DNA of 64,000 bases from Methylocaldum sp. 14B. GTDB lineage: Bacteria > Pseudomonadota > Gammaproteobacteria > Methylococcales > Methylococcaceae. Under the pieces are notes generated by a model. It saw only the letters and a list, made by a program, of their open reading frames with translations, ran no database searches and was not told where the DNA came from. Shown here in pieces: positions 40,220 to 48,770 of the stretch. The stretch's first letter is position 1. Each line of letters begins with the position of its first letter. Made by a program: the position numbers and the translations under genes. The DNA lies in contig NZ_MSCV01000031.1 of NCBI RefSeq assembly GCF_002005105.1, positions 1 to 64,000 of the forward strand. Direction: 5' to 3'.

Positions 40220-41647
40220 TCAATAGGCGTTCTTGTTGACGAAGCCGGATACGACGGTTCTCATGGCGATCTCCAGATCGAACCAGACCGACCAGTTCTG
40301 GATGTAATAAAGATCGTGCTCGATGCGCTTGTTCAGGTCGGTGTCGCCGCGCCAGCCGTTCACTTGCGCCCAGCCGGTGATGCCGGCCTTCACCATGTGC
40401 TTCTTCATGTAGTTCGGCACCTGATCCTTGAACACTTCCACGAAATCCGGGCGCTCGGGCCGCGGGCCCACCAGAGACATGTCGCCCTTGAGCACGTTGA
40501 TGAGCTGCGGCAGTTCGTCCAGGCTGCTCTTGCGCAGGAAGGCCCCGAACGGCGTGGCGCGGTTTTCGCCGGGCTTGGCCCAGACCGGACCGGTTTTCGA
40601 CTCCGCGTTCACCGGCATGGACCGGAACTTCAGCATGACGAACGACCGATTGTTCCAGCCTACCCGCTCCTGGCGATAGAACACCGGACCCGGCGAGCTG
40701 AGCTTCACCCCGACGGCGATGAGCAGCATCACGGGGCTCGCCAGAATCAGGAGGATCAGCGCCAACAGGCGGTCTTCGATTTCCTTGATGTAGCGGTTGA
40801 TGCCGTGCAACGGCGACACCGAAATATCGAGCGTCGGGATGCCGGCGACTTCGTTCAGATTCAGGAACTTGCTCATCTTGAAAGCGAAGCAGTCGATCAC
40901 CAGCCGGATGCTGACCGGCAAATGACGCAGTTCGTGAAGCACCTGTTCCGCGCGCGACTCGCCCTTGAACGGAAACGCGACCCAGACTTCGTCGATGGCT
41001 TCGCGCGTCACCAGGGACGCCAGATCCTTGAGCCCGCCGAGCCGAGGCAGGGAAACATCTCCGGCCAGCCCTCTGGGATTGGCGCGGTCGTCGACATAAC
41101 CGATCACCTGCAAACCGGCCCACGGCGATTCGTTCAACTGCCGGCTCGCGGCGATCGCCATCTCGTTCAGCCCGACCATCACGATCCGGCCTTGCTGCCA
41201 GCCGCGGGCGCGCAATATCCGGAGCACGCGCGAAAGCACCGCTCGCGAGAGAACGACGAACAGAAAGCCCAGCACACCCCAGGTCGCGATCCAGCGATAG
41301 CTGGAACCAAGCCACACATGCAAGCGGACCAGGGCGACGATGGATACGACCGAGATCAAGGTGAATAGCCAGGCTCGCAGGATGCGGACCAGTTCCCCCC
41401 GCATCGCGTCGTTACGCCACGGGCGATAAATCTGCCCGATCTCGAAGAAAATGATGGCTCCCAGAATGCCGAGAGCGATCACGACCCTATGGTCCTGATC
41501 GATGACCGGCTTCTGATGCCAGAAATAAAAGGCGACCCAAGCAGCGGCCAGCAGCATCGCGATGTCCAGAAATCTCAACAACACGATCACTGTGTGCCCA
41601 TACTGTTTGTAAAGTCCTCTGAATACGATTCCAAAACCGAGTGGCAT
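40220..41647 (-). CDS. Undecaprenyl-phosphate sugar-phosphate transferase (WcaJ/GumD-like)
   Basis: This 475-residue polyisoprenyl-phosphate hexose-1-phosphate transferase has four N-terminal helices (about 20-130), a nucleotide-binding-like middle (RIVMVGLNEMAIAA) and a membrane re-entrant helix (about 283-305). The catalytic domain has FYRQERVGWNNRSFVMLKFRSM, FLRKSSLDELPQLINVLKGDMSLVGPRPERP and GITGWAQVNGWRGDTD. It starts repeat-unit assembly by moving a sugar-1-phosphate, usually glucose, to undecaprenyl phosphate. It is the first gene of the minus-strand locus. GAGG precedes the ATG. Confidence 0.95.
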   Translation of the reverse strand: MPLGFGIVFRGLYKQYGHTVIVLLRFLDIAMLLAAAWVAFYFWHQKPVIDQDHRVVIALGILGAIIFFEIGQIYRPWRNDAMRGELVRILRAWLFTLISVVSIVALVRLHVWLGSSYRWIATWGVLGFLFVVLSRAVLSRVLRILRARGWQQGRIVMVGLNEMAIAASRQLNESPWAGLQVIGYVDDRANPRGLAGDVSLPRLGGLKDLASLVTREAIDEVWVAFPFKGESRAEQVLHELRHLPVSIRLVIDCFAFKMSKFLNLNEVAGIPTLDISVSPLHGINRYIKEIEDRLLALILLILASPVMLLIAVGVKLSSPGPVFYRQERVGWNNRSFVMLKFRSMPVNAESKTGPVWAKPGENRATPFGAFLRKSSLDELPQLINVLKGDMSLVGPRPERPDFVEVFKDQVPNYMKKHMVKAGITGWAQVNGWRGDTDLNKRIEHDLYYIQNWSVWFDLEIAMRTVVSGFVNKNAY

Positions 41648-41839
41648 GTTCGTGAACCTCTTGTTATTCCTCGCGACATCGAGAAGGCTGCCGAGTACGG
41701 AGACAGAGACAGCCTTCGAGCATTAGCCTACGGGAGCAAGATGAGCGAACTGCCGAGGGAAAAATTAAAATCAGATGAGGATTGGATTATTTTTGGCGAA
41801 GGGTTCTTGGAGCAGTTTCCACTCGCACGGAAGGATTGA
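41645..41839 (+). pseudogene. Possible gene remnant opposite the exopolysaccharide promoter
   Basis: A plus-strand frame reads coherent protein-like sequence (IPRDIEKAAEYGDRDSLRAL, then KMSELPREKLKSDEDWII) to a TGA at 41839 but has no credible start. An ATG at 41741 would give 32 residues. It is AT-richer than the shadow frames of the region, and its codons look selected. It may be the 3' end of a lost gene. The family is not recognised. Confidence 0.25.
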
Positions 41840-41899
41840 CTGCAAATGGCCTGTTAGAGTGTTTTTCACCGCCGTTCAGCGGCGAGGATCGGGAAATTC

Positions 41900-41923
41900 G
41901 TAGGTCGGCAATCCTTTGCCGAC
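41900..41923 (+). repeat. Orphan REP arm
   Basis: This begins GTAGGTCGGCAATCCTTTG and lacks its normal facing partner. After a loop ending GGCTTTGTCGG (to 41951), the hairpin-unit array starts where the second arm is expected. The REP therefore looks interrupted by the array. Confidence 0.75.
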
Positions 41924-41951
41924 ACACCGAGTTGGCGAAGGGCTTTGTCGG

Positions 41952-42050
41952 AAGGGCAGCTCTGGCGCTCCCGGAGATGCCGTTTGCGATTGGAAGGGTC
42001 GCGACTAAAGCGACCGTTTGCGATTGGAAGGGGCCGATTAAAGCGTTTTC
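41952..42050. repeat. Hairpin-unit array, second copy
   Basis: Units at 41952-41993 and 41994-42027, with a partial third to 42050, repeat the plan AAGGG, insert, GTTTGCGATTGG. Insert 1 (GGCAGCTCTGG/CCGGAGATGCC) corresponds to unit 3 of the array at 26082-26220. Insert 2 (GGTCGC/GCGACC around GACTAAA, 41997-42015) corresponds to its unit 1 but with both stem bases changed to keep pairing. Confidence 0.75.
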
Positions 42051-42087
42051 CATCCCGGTGTACAGATTCGTTCCGGGAGGGGAGAAC

Positions 42088-42158
42088 GTAGGTCGGCAAT
42101 CCCTTGCCGACAAAGCCCTTCGCCGAGCCGATACGTCGGCAAGGGATTGCCGACCTAC
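42088..42158. repeat. REP twin palindrome upstream of nuoN end
   Basis: The left arm 42088-42111 begins GTAGGTCGGCAATCCC; the right arm 42135-42158 is its exact inverse (TCGGCAAGGGATTGCCGA core). GGAAAACGCTCTA follows at 42184-42196, the same motif found beside copies at 3433 and 60622. Confidence 0.85.
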
Positions 42159-42230
42159 ATATCCGAATCCCTTACACCGATTCGGAAAACGCTCTAAACG
42201 CCCGTTTGCGATTGGAAAAGGATTGCCGAC

Positions 42231-43682
42231 CTACTGCTGCGCGGCGCTTTGCTTCGGAACGTTGATCTCCGGATGCAGCAGATCGATGAAGGGAGCCGGG
42301 TAAACCCCCAGACCGAAAATCAGGAGAAGCAATATCGCCAGCACCAGATGCGCCCCGACCGGCCGGGCCTCCGGTCTCGCTTGCAGTGCGGCGGGCGCTT
42401 GGGCCATTTGAAAGACGATGCGGATGTAATAGTAGAGCCCCAGTCCACTGCCGATGATGAGCGCGCCCAGCAGCATCCAGAGCGCCCCCTGACTTCCGGC
42501 GGCGAACAAATAGAACTTGCCGATGAAACCGGCGGTCAGCGGTATGCCGGCCAGAGAGAGGAGCGCCACGCTGAACACGGTCGCGAGCCAGGGACGAGTC
42601 CAGAACAGGCCGGTATAATCGTCCAACTCCTCCGCTTCGCGATCGGCCGGACTCATCACCGTCACCACGCCGAATGCCGCCAGCGTCATGGCGAAATAAG
42701 CGGCGAGATAAACCAACAGCGCCTCGGCCGCCAAGTTTCCGCCAACGACGTTCGCCGCGACCGGCGCCACCAGCAGATAGCCCATGTGACCTATCGAAGA
42801 ATAGGCCAGAATGCGCTTGACATTGTTCTGCCGCAAGGCGAGAAAATTGCCCACCAGCATGGAAACCACGGCGATCAAGGCCAGAAGTACGCTCACCACC
42901 GGAACGCGAAAAACGCCGCTTTCCAGTCCGTAGCGCAGCAGCAGGATAAAAACCGAGCCCTTGGAAACCGTGGCGAGCAGGGCCGTGATCGGCGCCGGCG
43001 CCCCTTGATAGACGTCGGCGGTCCACAGATGAAAGGGCACCAGCGATAGTTTGAAACCCACGGCCACCAGGATCAGAATGGTTCCGATGACGGAAGGAAA
43101 GGTTCCGGGCCTCCCGCCCAAGACCGCGAACTCCATGGTGCCCGTCTCGGCGTAGACCAAGGCCATGCCGAACAGCAGGAAAGCCGAGGCTACGCCGGAC
43201 AGCACGAGATATTTGATGCCCGCTTCCAACGCCCGGATTTCGCGCAGCGGATAGGCGATGAGCGCGAACAGCGACACGCTGAGGATCTCGAGCCCCAGGA
43301 AGAACGACGCAAAATGATGGGCGGCCGCCAGAACTCCGGCACCCAGCAGCGCCGTCAGAATCAGCAGATATACTTCTTCCTGGTGGCCCTCGCGAACGCG
43401 GAAATACTCCCAGCACAGCACCGCCGCGACCAGGCCCGCGGCGTAGGCCATGACGGTAAAGACCAGGGCGTAGCGATCCACCAGCACGAGCGGCGTGATC
43501 AGCCTCGGCACGAGATCCGAAACCAGCGGGACCGTGATCAGCGAGATCAGAATGCCGGCGACCGTCAGGAGGAAGGCGAGACGATGATTGCGGTGTACGG
43601 CGATGGCCAGCATCACGATCACCGCCACGGCCGACAGCACGATCAAAGGCAAAAGCGCGAGAAGATCGGTTGTGGTGATCAT
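42231..43682 (-). CDS. nuoN: NADH-quinone oxidoreductase subunit N
   Basis: This 483-residue antiporter-like membrane subunit of complex I has about 14 helices. It shows VYLLILTALLGAGVL, the helix with PFHLWTADVYQGAPAPI (conserved Lys/His-flanked proton path), LRQNNVKRILAYSSIGHMGYL and GGIPLTAGFIGKF-like AGIPLTAGFIGKFYLF. It is the last gene of the operon. Its start overlaps the nuoM stop (ATGA). The stop TAG (42231-42233 on this strand) is part of the GTAGG head of an adjoining REP half. Confidence 0.97.
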   Translation of the reverse strand: MITTTDLLALLPLIVLSAVAVIVMLAIAVHRNHRLAFLLTVAGILISLITVPLVSDLVPRLITPLVLVDRYALVFTVMAYAAGLVAAVLCWEYFRVREGHQEEVYLLILTALLGAGVLAAAHHFASFFLGLEILSVSLFALIAYPLREIRALEAGIKYLVLSGVASAFLLFGMALVYAETGTMEFAVLGGRPGTFPSVIGTILILVAVGFKLSLVPFHLWTADVYQGAPAPITALLATVSKGSVFILLLRYGLESGVFRVPVVSVLLALIAVVSMLVGNFLALRQNNVKRILAYSSIGHMGYLLVAPVAANVVGGNLAAEALLVYLAAYFAMTLAAFGVVTVMSPADREAEELDDYTGLFWTRPWLATVFSVALLSLAGIPLTAGFIGKFYLFAAGSQGALWMLLGALIIGSGLGLYYYIRIVFQMAQAPAALQARPEARPVGAHLVLAILLLLIFGLGVYPAPFIDLLHPEINVPKQSAAQQ

Positions 43683-45208
43683 GGCTCTCCCCGATCCGCC
43701 AAACGCTCGCCCGGCGGTTGCGAATCATTCGGCTGGGCGACGCCCTCTCCCCAGCCTCTCAAACTATTCTTCAGCCACGTATCGGAGACGTCCAGCATGG
43801 ACTGCGGATACATCCCGATCCAAACCGTCGCCACGATCAGAAAACCCATCAGGGCCAATTCGCGCGCGCCGAAATCGCGGATTCGATGAATCTCCCGCGT
43901 TTCGCCGTGGAAAGCCCGTTGAATCAGGATCAGCGAATAAACCGGCGCTATGATCAAACCCAAGGCCGCGGCTGCCGTCATGGCGGCATCCACCCGGTAA
44001 GCGCCCAGCAGCACCAGGAACTCGCCGATGAAATTGCCGAGCCCCGGCATGCCGAGCGCAGCCACGGAAAAGAACAATCCGATGGCCGCCATGCGCGGCA
44101 CATCGGTCCATAACCCGCCCATCCGATTCATATCGCGGGTATGGATGCGCTCCTGCACCGCGCCGGCCAGGACGAACAGGGCGGCCGACGAAATGCCGTG
44201 GGCCAGCAAGGTAATCACCACTCCTTGCAGCGCCAGCGCATTCCAGGCAAACAGCCCGACCAGCACGAATCCCATGTGGCTGACGCTGCTGTAAGCGACC
44301 AGTCGCTTCATGTCCGACTGCGCGAAAGCGAGCATGCCGCCATAAAGAATGCCGGCCACGCCCAATCCCATCGCGATGGGGGAAAAATCGGCAACGGTTT
44401 CGGGAAACAGCGGGATCACGAAACGCAGCAAGCCGTAGGCGCCGGTTTTCAGCATCACCCCCGCCAGAATGACGCTGCCCCCGGTCGGCGCCTGGGTGTG
44501 CGCGTCCGGCAGCCAGGTATGGAACGGCACGCCCGGCAGTTTTACGGTGAAGGCGATGAAGAATCCCAGCATCAGCCACCAGGCGGTATTGAGCTCGAGA
44601 CTCGTCTGCAAGAGGTCGAAGTAGTCGAAGGTATAAACGCCGGCATCTCGTTGATGGATGATCACCAGAACCACCATGGCCAGCAACATCAAGAGTCCCG
44701 AGACCTGAGTGAACAAAAAGAACTTGATCGCCGCGTAAGCCCGGTTCTCGTGTCCCCACAGCGCGATCAGGAAATACATGGGTACGATCATGATTTCCCA
44801 GAACACGAAGAACAGAAACAGATCCAGCGCGAGGAACACTCCCAGCACACCGGCCAGCGTCCACAGGAGATTGAAGTGAAAAAACCCCACCCGCTCCCTG
44901 ATCTCGGTCCAGGACGCCGCCACGGCCATGAGACCGAGAAAAATCGTCAAGACGACCAGCAACAGACTGACGCCGTCCAGTCCGAGATGAAAGCTGATGC
45001 CGAAGCGGGGTATCCAGTGCAGGCGGATATCGTCCAGCCAAACGCCGGCTTCGGGAAAGCCGCCGGCGAAATAAGGGATCAGCAACGCCCCGTCCACTAT
45101 CAACGTCATGAGGGCGATCCAGCGGGGGGCGTTCGCACCGTAGCGCTCCGCCTGCCAGGCGAGCAGGCCGCCGACCGCCAGCACCAGAATCAGCGCTGCG
45201 AGCATCAC
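43679..45208 (-). CDS. nuoM: NADH-quinone oxidoreductase subunit M
   Basis: This 509-residue antiporter-like subunit of complex I has about 14 helices. Landmarks are LGLDGVSLLLVVLTIFLG, FWEIMIVPMYFLIALWG (conserved Glu), GVPFHTWLPDAHTQAPTGGS, SDMKRLVAYSSVSHMGFVL, and GMPGLGNFIGEFLVL. It forms one of the three proton-pumping modules in the inner membrane. ATGA overlaps on both sides tie it to nuoL and nuoN. Confidence 0.97.
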   Translation of the reverse strand: MMLAALILVLAVGGLLAWQAERYGANAPRWIALMTLIVDGALLIPYFAGGFPEAGVWLDDIRLHWIPRFGISFHLGLDGVSLLLVVLTIFLGLMAVAASWTEIRERVGFFHFNLLWTLAGVLGVFLALDLFLFFVFWEIMIVPMYFLIALWGHENRAYAAIKFFLFTQVSGLLMLLAMVVLVIIHQRDAGVYTFDYFDLLQTSLELNTAWWLMLGFFIAFTVKLPGVPFHTWLPDAHTQAPTGGSVILAGVMLKTGAYGLLRFVIPLFPETVADFSPIAMGLGVAGILYGGMLAFAQSDMKRLVAYSSVSHMGFVLVGLFAWNALALQGVVITLLAHGISSAALFVLAGAVQERIHTRDMNRMGGLWTDVPRMAAIGLFFSVAALGMPGLGNFIGEFLVLLGAYRVDAAMTAAAALGLIIAPVYSLILIQRAFHGETREIHRIRDFGARELALMGFLIVATVWIGMYPQSMLDVSDTWLKNSLRGWGEGVAQPNDSQPPGERLADRGEP

Positions 45209-47037
45209 GACAAAATCCCCAGCGCGATGGCCAACACGGTTCCCCCCGTGAAAGCGGCGACATACCAGCGCAATTGTCCGGTTTGGGTGGCGGCGAACGC
45301 GCGATGCGCATACTGGCTGGCGGCCGCGATCCCCCGGTAGATATCGTCCGCGATATCGCTGCTATTGACGGCGGCCAGCCAGCGGAACGGGTTGACCAGC
45401 AGCTTTCCGTACAGCCAATCGAATCCCCAGCCGCTGAACCAGAAGCGGTGCAGCATATCGCCCCATCGGGTTTCCGTCAGGGCTTCGACCGGGTAGGTTC
45501 GGAGCAGATAGAGGAGAACCGCGATACCCACCCCGACGAGCGGCGCCAGATCGGTGAAGATCCCGGCGATCAATCCCAGCTCGCCCGGTTCGGATCTCGG
45601 AAACACCGAACCCAGCGGCATCGAAACAAATCCTCCCAGCAAGGCCAGTGCGCCCAGCAGGATGAGCGGGACACTCATGGCGAACCCGAGATGCTCCGAA
45701 GCCCGCTCGTTTTCCGGGCCGAAAAAGGCGATGAACACCAGCCGAAAGCTGTAGATGCCGGTCAACAGCGCCCCTAGCGTTCCGGCAGCCCAGAACCAGA
45801 AGCCGTTCTCCGCATGGAAGGCGGAAGCCAGGATCTCGTGCTTGCTGAAATAGCCCGAGGTGAACGGCAGAGCGGTCAGGGCGGCGCTGCCGATGACGAA
45901 GCTCCAAAACGCGATCGGCAGCCGTTTTCTGAGTCCTCCCATGCGGAAGATGTCGTGTTCGTGGTGATAGCTGTGAATCACCGCTCCGGCGGCGAGGAAC
46001 AGGAGCGCCTTGAAATAGGCGTGGGTCGTCAGATGAAAAATCGCCGACGAGAACGCGGTCACCCCCAGCGCCAGAAACATGTAACCGATCTGGCTGATGG
46101 TGGAGTACGCCAGAATCCGCTTGATATCGCGCTGGGTCAGCGCGGTGAAACCCGCGATCAGCAGGGTGACGGCACCGACCGCGGCGACCAATTGCAGCAC
46201 TGCGGGCGCCAGTTCGAACAGGGTGTGGGTGCGGGCGATCAGATAAACCCCGGCGGTAACCATGGTCGCGGCGTGGATCAGGGCGCTGATCGGCGTCGGA
46301 CCGGCCATGGCGTCGGGCAGCCAGGTTTGCAGCGGCAATTGGGCCGACTTGCCGACCGCGCCGCCCAATAGCAGCAGGGCGGCGAGCGCGGCCATACCGG
46401 AGCCGACCGGCCAGGCCGCGGAGGCTCTGTTCAAGAGTGCTTGAATGTCCAGGGTGCCGAGCCGCGCGAACAGAAGAAACAGGCCTATCGCCATCGCCGT
46501 ATCGCCTACCCTCGTCATCACGAAAGCCTTCCGGGCCGCCGCGCCGTTCTCCGGATTCTCGTACCAGAAGCCGATCAGAAGATAGCTGCACAGACCGACG
46601 CCCTCCCAGCCCAGGTACAACAGCACCAGGTTGTCCGCCAAGACCAGGACTAGCATGGCGAATACGAAAAGATTCATGTACGCGAAGAAACGGGCGTAGC
46701 CGGCATCGTCCGCCATGAAGCCGACCGAGTAGACATGGATGAGAAATCCGACGCCGGTCACCACGAACATCATGTTCAGCGACAAGGCGTCGAGATAAAG
46801 CGAGAAGCCGGATGCGAAATGGCCCACTCGCATCCAGGTCCACAGCGTCTGACGGTAGGGTTCGAGCGAGCCGCTCAAGAACTCGATGCCGACCAGCGCC
46901 GCGAGCACCGCCGACAACCCGACGGATCCGGCGCCGATCCAGGGCACCCAGCGCCTCGGCATATTCCCTTGGCTCGCCACCAGAATCAGAAAACCGATCA
47001 ATGGGAAAAGCGGAATAAGACCCAAGTAGTTCAGCAC
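45205..47037 (-). CDS. nuoL: NADH-quinone oxidoreductase subunit L
   Basis: This 610-residue largest membrane subunit has 14 core helices plus the long C-terminal lateral helix and anchor. Visible motifs are LMFVVTGVGFLIHVYSVGFM, YLGWEGVGLCSYLLIGFWY (conserved Glu), SAQLPLQTWLPDAMAGPTPISALIHAATMVTAG, DIKRILAYSTISQIGYM and LPFTSGYFSKHEIL. The start is a GTG at 47037 with AGGAG about 8 bp upstream. A 326-bp gap carrying a REP hairpin separates it from nuoK, unusual for this operon. Confidence 0.97.
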   Translation of the reverse strand: MLNYLGLIPLFPLIGFLILVASQGNMPRRWVPWIGAGSVGLSAVLAALVGIEFLSGSLEPYRQTLWTWMRVGHFASGFSLYLDALSLNMMFVVTGVGFLIHVYSVGFMADDAGYARFFAYMNLFVFAMLVLVLADNLVLLYLGWEGVGLCSYLLIGFWYENPENGAAARKAFVMTRVGDTAMAIGLFLLFARLGTLDIQALLNRASAAWPVGSGMAALAALLLLGGAVGKSAQLPLQTWLPDAMAGPTPISALIHAATMVTAGVYLIARTHTLFELAPAVLQLVAAVGAVTLLIAGFTALTQRDIKRILAYSTISQIGYMFLALGVTAFSSAIFHLTTHAYFKALLFLAAGAVIHSYHHEHDIFRMGGLRKRLPIAFWSFVIGSAALTALPFTSGYFSKHEILASAFHAENGFWFWAAGTLGALLTGIYSFRLVFIAFFGPENERASEHLGFAMSVPLILLGALALLGGFVSMPLGSVFPRSEPGELGLIAGIFTDLAPLVGVGIAVLLYLLRTYPVEALTETRWGDMLHRFWFSGWGFDWLYGKLLVNPFRWLAAVNSSDIADDIYRGIAAASQYAHRAFAATQTGQLRWYVAAFTGGTVLAIALGILS

Positions 47038-47157
47038 CCGTATTTCTCCTTGTTAGTTAAAGGGTTGTCCTGCTTCTATCGCTTTTCAGGGGAATGCCCC
47101 CGTCCCTCGGTTTCCTTGCGAGCGCATGTACCAATGTGGTGTACGCCCGAAGCTGCT

Positions 47158-47214
47158 GTAGGTCGGCAATCCTTTGCCGACGCAGGATTTATCGGCAAAG
47201 GATTGCCGACCTAC
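47158..47214. repeat. REP hairpin between nuoK and nuoL (gap 47038-47363)
   Basis: The arms 47158-47181 (GTAGGTCGGCAATCC...) and 47191-47214 (ending TTGCCGACCTAC) pair across a short loop of 9 bp, so a long RNA or DNA stem is possible. The 326-bp gap holds no gene. The hairpin lies inside the transcript of a complex I operon and could cause pausing or processing. Confidence 0.85.
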
Positions 47215-47363
47215 AACTCTTTCGGCCTCCATTTTGCGGGGTGTAGGGCGGCGTTTCCTATACCATGTCGCAAGATGGCGGTGAAAAATCTTCTAAATTC
47301 CGACCCCTTCACGGCGTCGATGTTTTTGATCCATCCAGCCGATCGGTTTCACGGCAGCGGCAC

Positions 47364-47675
47364 TCAACCCTTCATCCGGCTCAAAGCGTCCACATCCAAG
47401 GTCTCGAACCGATGATAAATCTGCGTCACCAAGCCCATGGCCACGCCTACTTCCGCCGCCGCCATCGCAAGCACCAGCAGGAACATGATTTGCCCGTCCG
47501 CCTGATTCCAGCGCGAGCCGGCGACGATGAAAGCGAGCCCCGTCGAATTCAGCATGATTTCCAGGGAGATCAGCATGAAGATCAGGTTGCGCCGCACCAG
47601 AACACCGGTAAGCCCCAGCGCGAACAGGACGGCCGCCAACAGCAGTCCGTGTGCCTCGGGAATGGTTCCGTTCAT
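47364..47675 (-). CDS. nuoK: NADH-quinone oxidoreductase subunit K
   Basis: This 103-residue subunit has three helices, typical for the family: [41 protein letters not shown] (conserved Glu in the membrane) and [23 protein letters not shown] (second conserved Glu). It lies between NuoJ and the antiporter-like subunits in the proton path. The start is ATG 47675, overlapping the nuoJ stop by 4 bp; a longer frame to 47909 is a shadow of nuoJ. Confidence 0.97.
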   Translation of the reverse strand: MNGTIPEAHGLLLAAVLFALGLTGVLVRRNLIFMLISLEIMLNSTGLAFIVAGSRWNQADGQIMFLLVLAMAAAEVGVAMGLVTQIYHRFETLDVDALSRMKG

Positions 47676-48169
47676 TTCTTCACCTCCTGCCGGGTCAAGT
47701 GATAAGCTCCGACCAATCCGGCCAGGAGAAGCATGGACGCCAATTCCACTGCCAGCACATAAGGTCCGAGCAGCCGAATACCCACCTCCTTGGATGCGAC
47801 GATATGGCCGAGCGCGGCCCGCTCTTCCTGCATCAGGACGAAGATCAGCTCGGTCAGCAGCACCGCCGCCATCGCGGACGGCCACCGCCACGCGGCAGGC
47901 GGCAGCCACTTTCTCTCCTGCTCCAGGGTTCGCCGCCCCAGATTCAGCATCATCACCACGAACAGGAACAGCATCATGATCGCCCCGATGTGAACGATGA
48001 TCTGGAGCATCGCTCCATAGTACGCCCCCATGAGAAAGAACACGACGCCCGAAGCCAGCAGGGACAAAATCACGTACAACAGGGCGTGCACCGCGTTGAG
48101 CGAAACGATCACCAGCAGCGTGGAAATCACGCTGATCAAGGCGGAGGAATAAAACAGGACATACAGCAT
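47672..48169 (-). CDS. nuoJ: NADH-quinone oxidoreductase subunit J
   Basis: This 165-residue subunit has five helices, starting [18 protein letters not shown], with the conserved [51 protein letters not shown] core split across residues 25-75. It is part of the membrane arm near the quinone site and couples to NuoK. It lies 12 bp after nuoI and overlaps nuoK. Confidence 0.97.
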   Translation of the reverse strand: MLYVLFYSSALISVISTLLVIVSLNAVHALLYVILSLLASGVVFFLMGAYYGAMLQIIVHIGAIMMLFLFVVMMLNLGRRTLEQERKWLPPAAWRWPSAMAAVLLTELIFVLMQEERAALGHIVASKEVGIRLLGPYVLAVELASMLLLAGLVGAYHLTRQEVKK

Positions 48170-48181
48170 GGGGTCGTTCTC

Positions 48182-48709
48182 CTAAGGCAACAGACTCCGG
48201 ACGTCCACCGGCGGCGCCTCGTTCTCGGCCTCGCCCTTATCCTTTCCGGCCACGCTTTTCCCGGCGACGCGGTAGAAGTTGTAATCGTGATATTTGCCGG
48301 TCCCGTCGATCAAAAGATGCTCCTTTTCATAAACCATGTTGCGGCGGTCGTACTCGCTCATCTCCATGTCCGGCGTCAACTGAATGGCGTAGGTCGGACA
48401 GGCCTCCTCGCAAAACCCGCAGTAGATACAGCGGGAAAAGTTGATGCGGAAGAACTCCGGATACCAGCGGCCGTATTCGTCCTGGGTCTTCTGCAGGGCG
48501 ATGCAGTCCACGGGACATGCCACCGCACACAGGTTGCAGGCCACGCAGCGTTCCTCCCCGTCGGGGTCGCGGGTCAGCACGATTCGTCCGCGATAGCGCG
48601 GGGCCAGGGCCGGCTTCTCCTCGGGATATTGCACGGTGTCCGCCTTGGTGAACGTATGCTGAAACACCGTCCACAGCGTCTGGAACTGAGTCAAGAAGTC
48701 CTTCAACAT
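48182..48709 (-). CDS. nuoI: NADH-quinone oxidoreductase subunit I
   Basis: This 175-residue peripheral subunit carries two [4Fe-4S] clusters (N6a, N6b). Both eight-Cys patterns are intact: [15 protein letters not shown] (about residues 58-72) and [16 protein letters not shown] (about 97-112). These pass electrons from the NuoG/D side to NuoB. The protein begins with an amphipathic helix ([19 protein letters not shown]) that sits on the membrane. A small hairpin lies in the 61-bp gap to nuoH. Confidence 0.97.
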   Translation of the reverse strand: MLKDFLTQFQTLWTVFQHTFTKADTVQYPEEKPALAPRYRGRIVLTRDPDGEERCVACNLCAVACPVDCIALQKTQDEYGRWYPEFFRINFSRCIYCGFCEEACPTYAIQLTPDMEMSEYDRRNMVYEKEHLLIDGTGKYHDYNFYRVAGKSVAGKDKGEAENEAPPVDVRSLLP

Positions 48710-48715
48710 GACGGC

Positions 48716-48735
48716 TCACCCACAGCCATGGGTGA
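48716..48735. repeat. Short inverted repeat between nuoH and nuoI
   Basis: TCACCCA (48716-48722) and TGGGTGA (48729-48735) form a perfect 7-bp stem with a 6-base loop. It lies in the 61-bp intercistronic gap. It may be a processing or attenuation hairpin; no evidence beyond the sequence. Confidence 0.4.
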
Positions 48736-48770
48736 TACAGGCGAAGCCAGCTTTTCGTTCCTCCGATGCC

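Larger units (their letters stand above)
41648..42230. other. 583-bp intergenic block: promoter side of exopolysaccharide locus plus mixed repeats
   Basis: Between the initiating transferase and nuoN there is a possible gene remnant (41645-41839), an orphan REP arm (41900-41923), the second hairpin-unit array (41952-42050), a full REP pair (42088-42158) and a REP half fused to one array unit (42196-42234). The promoter of the minus-strand polysaccharide locus should lie just above 41647. No -35/-10 or JUMPstart sequence is recognised. Confidence 0.6.
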
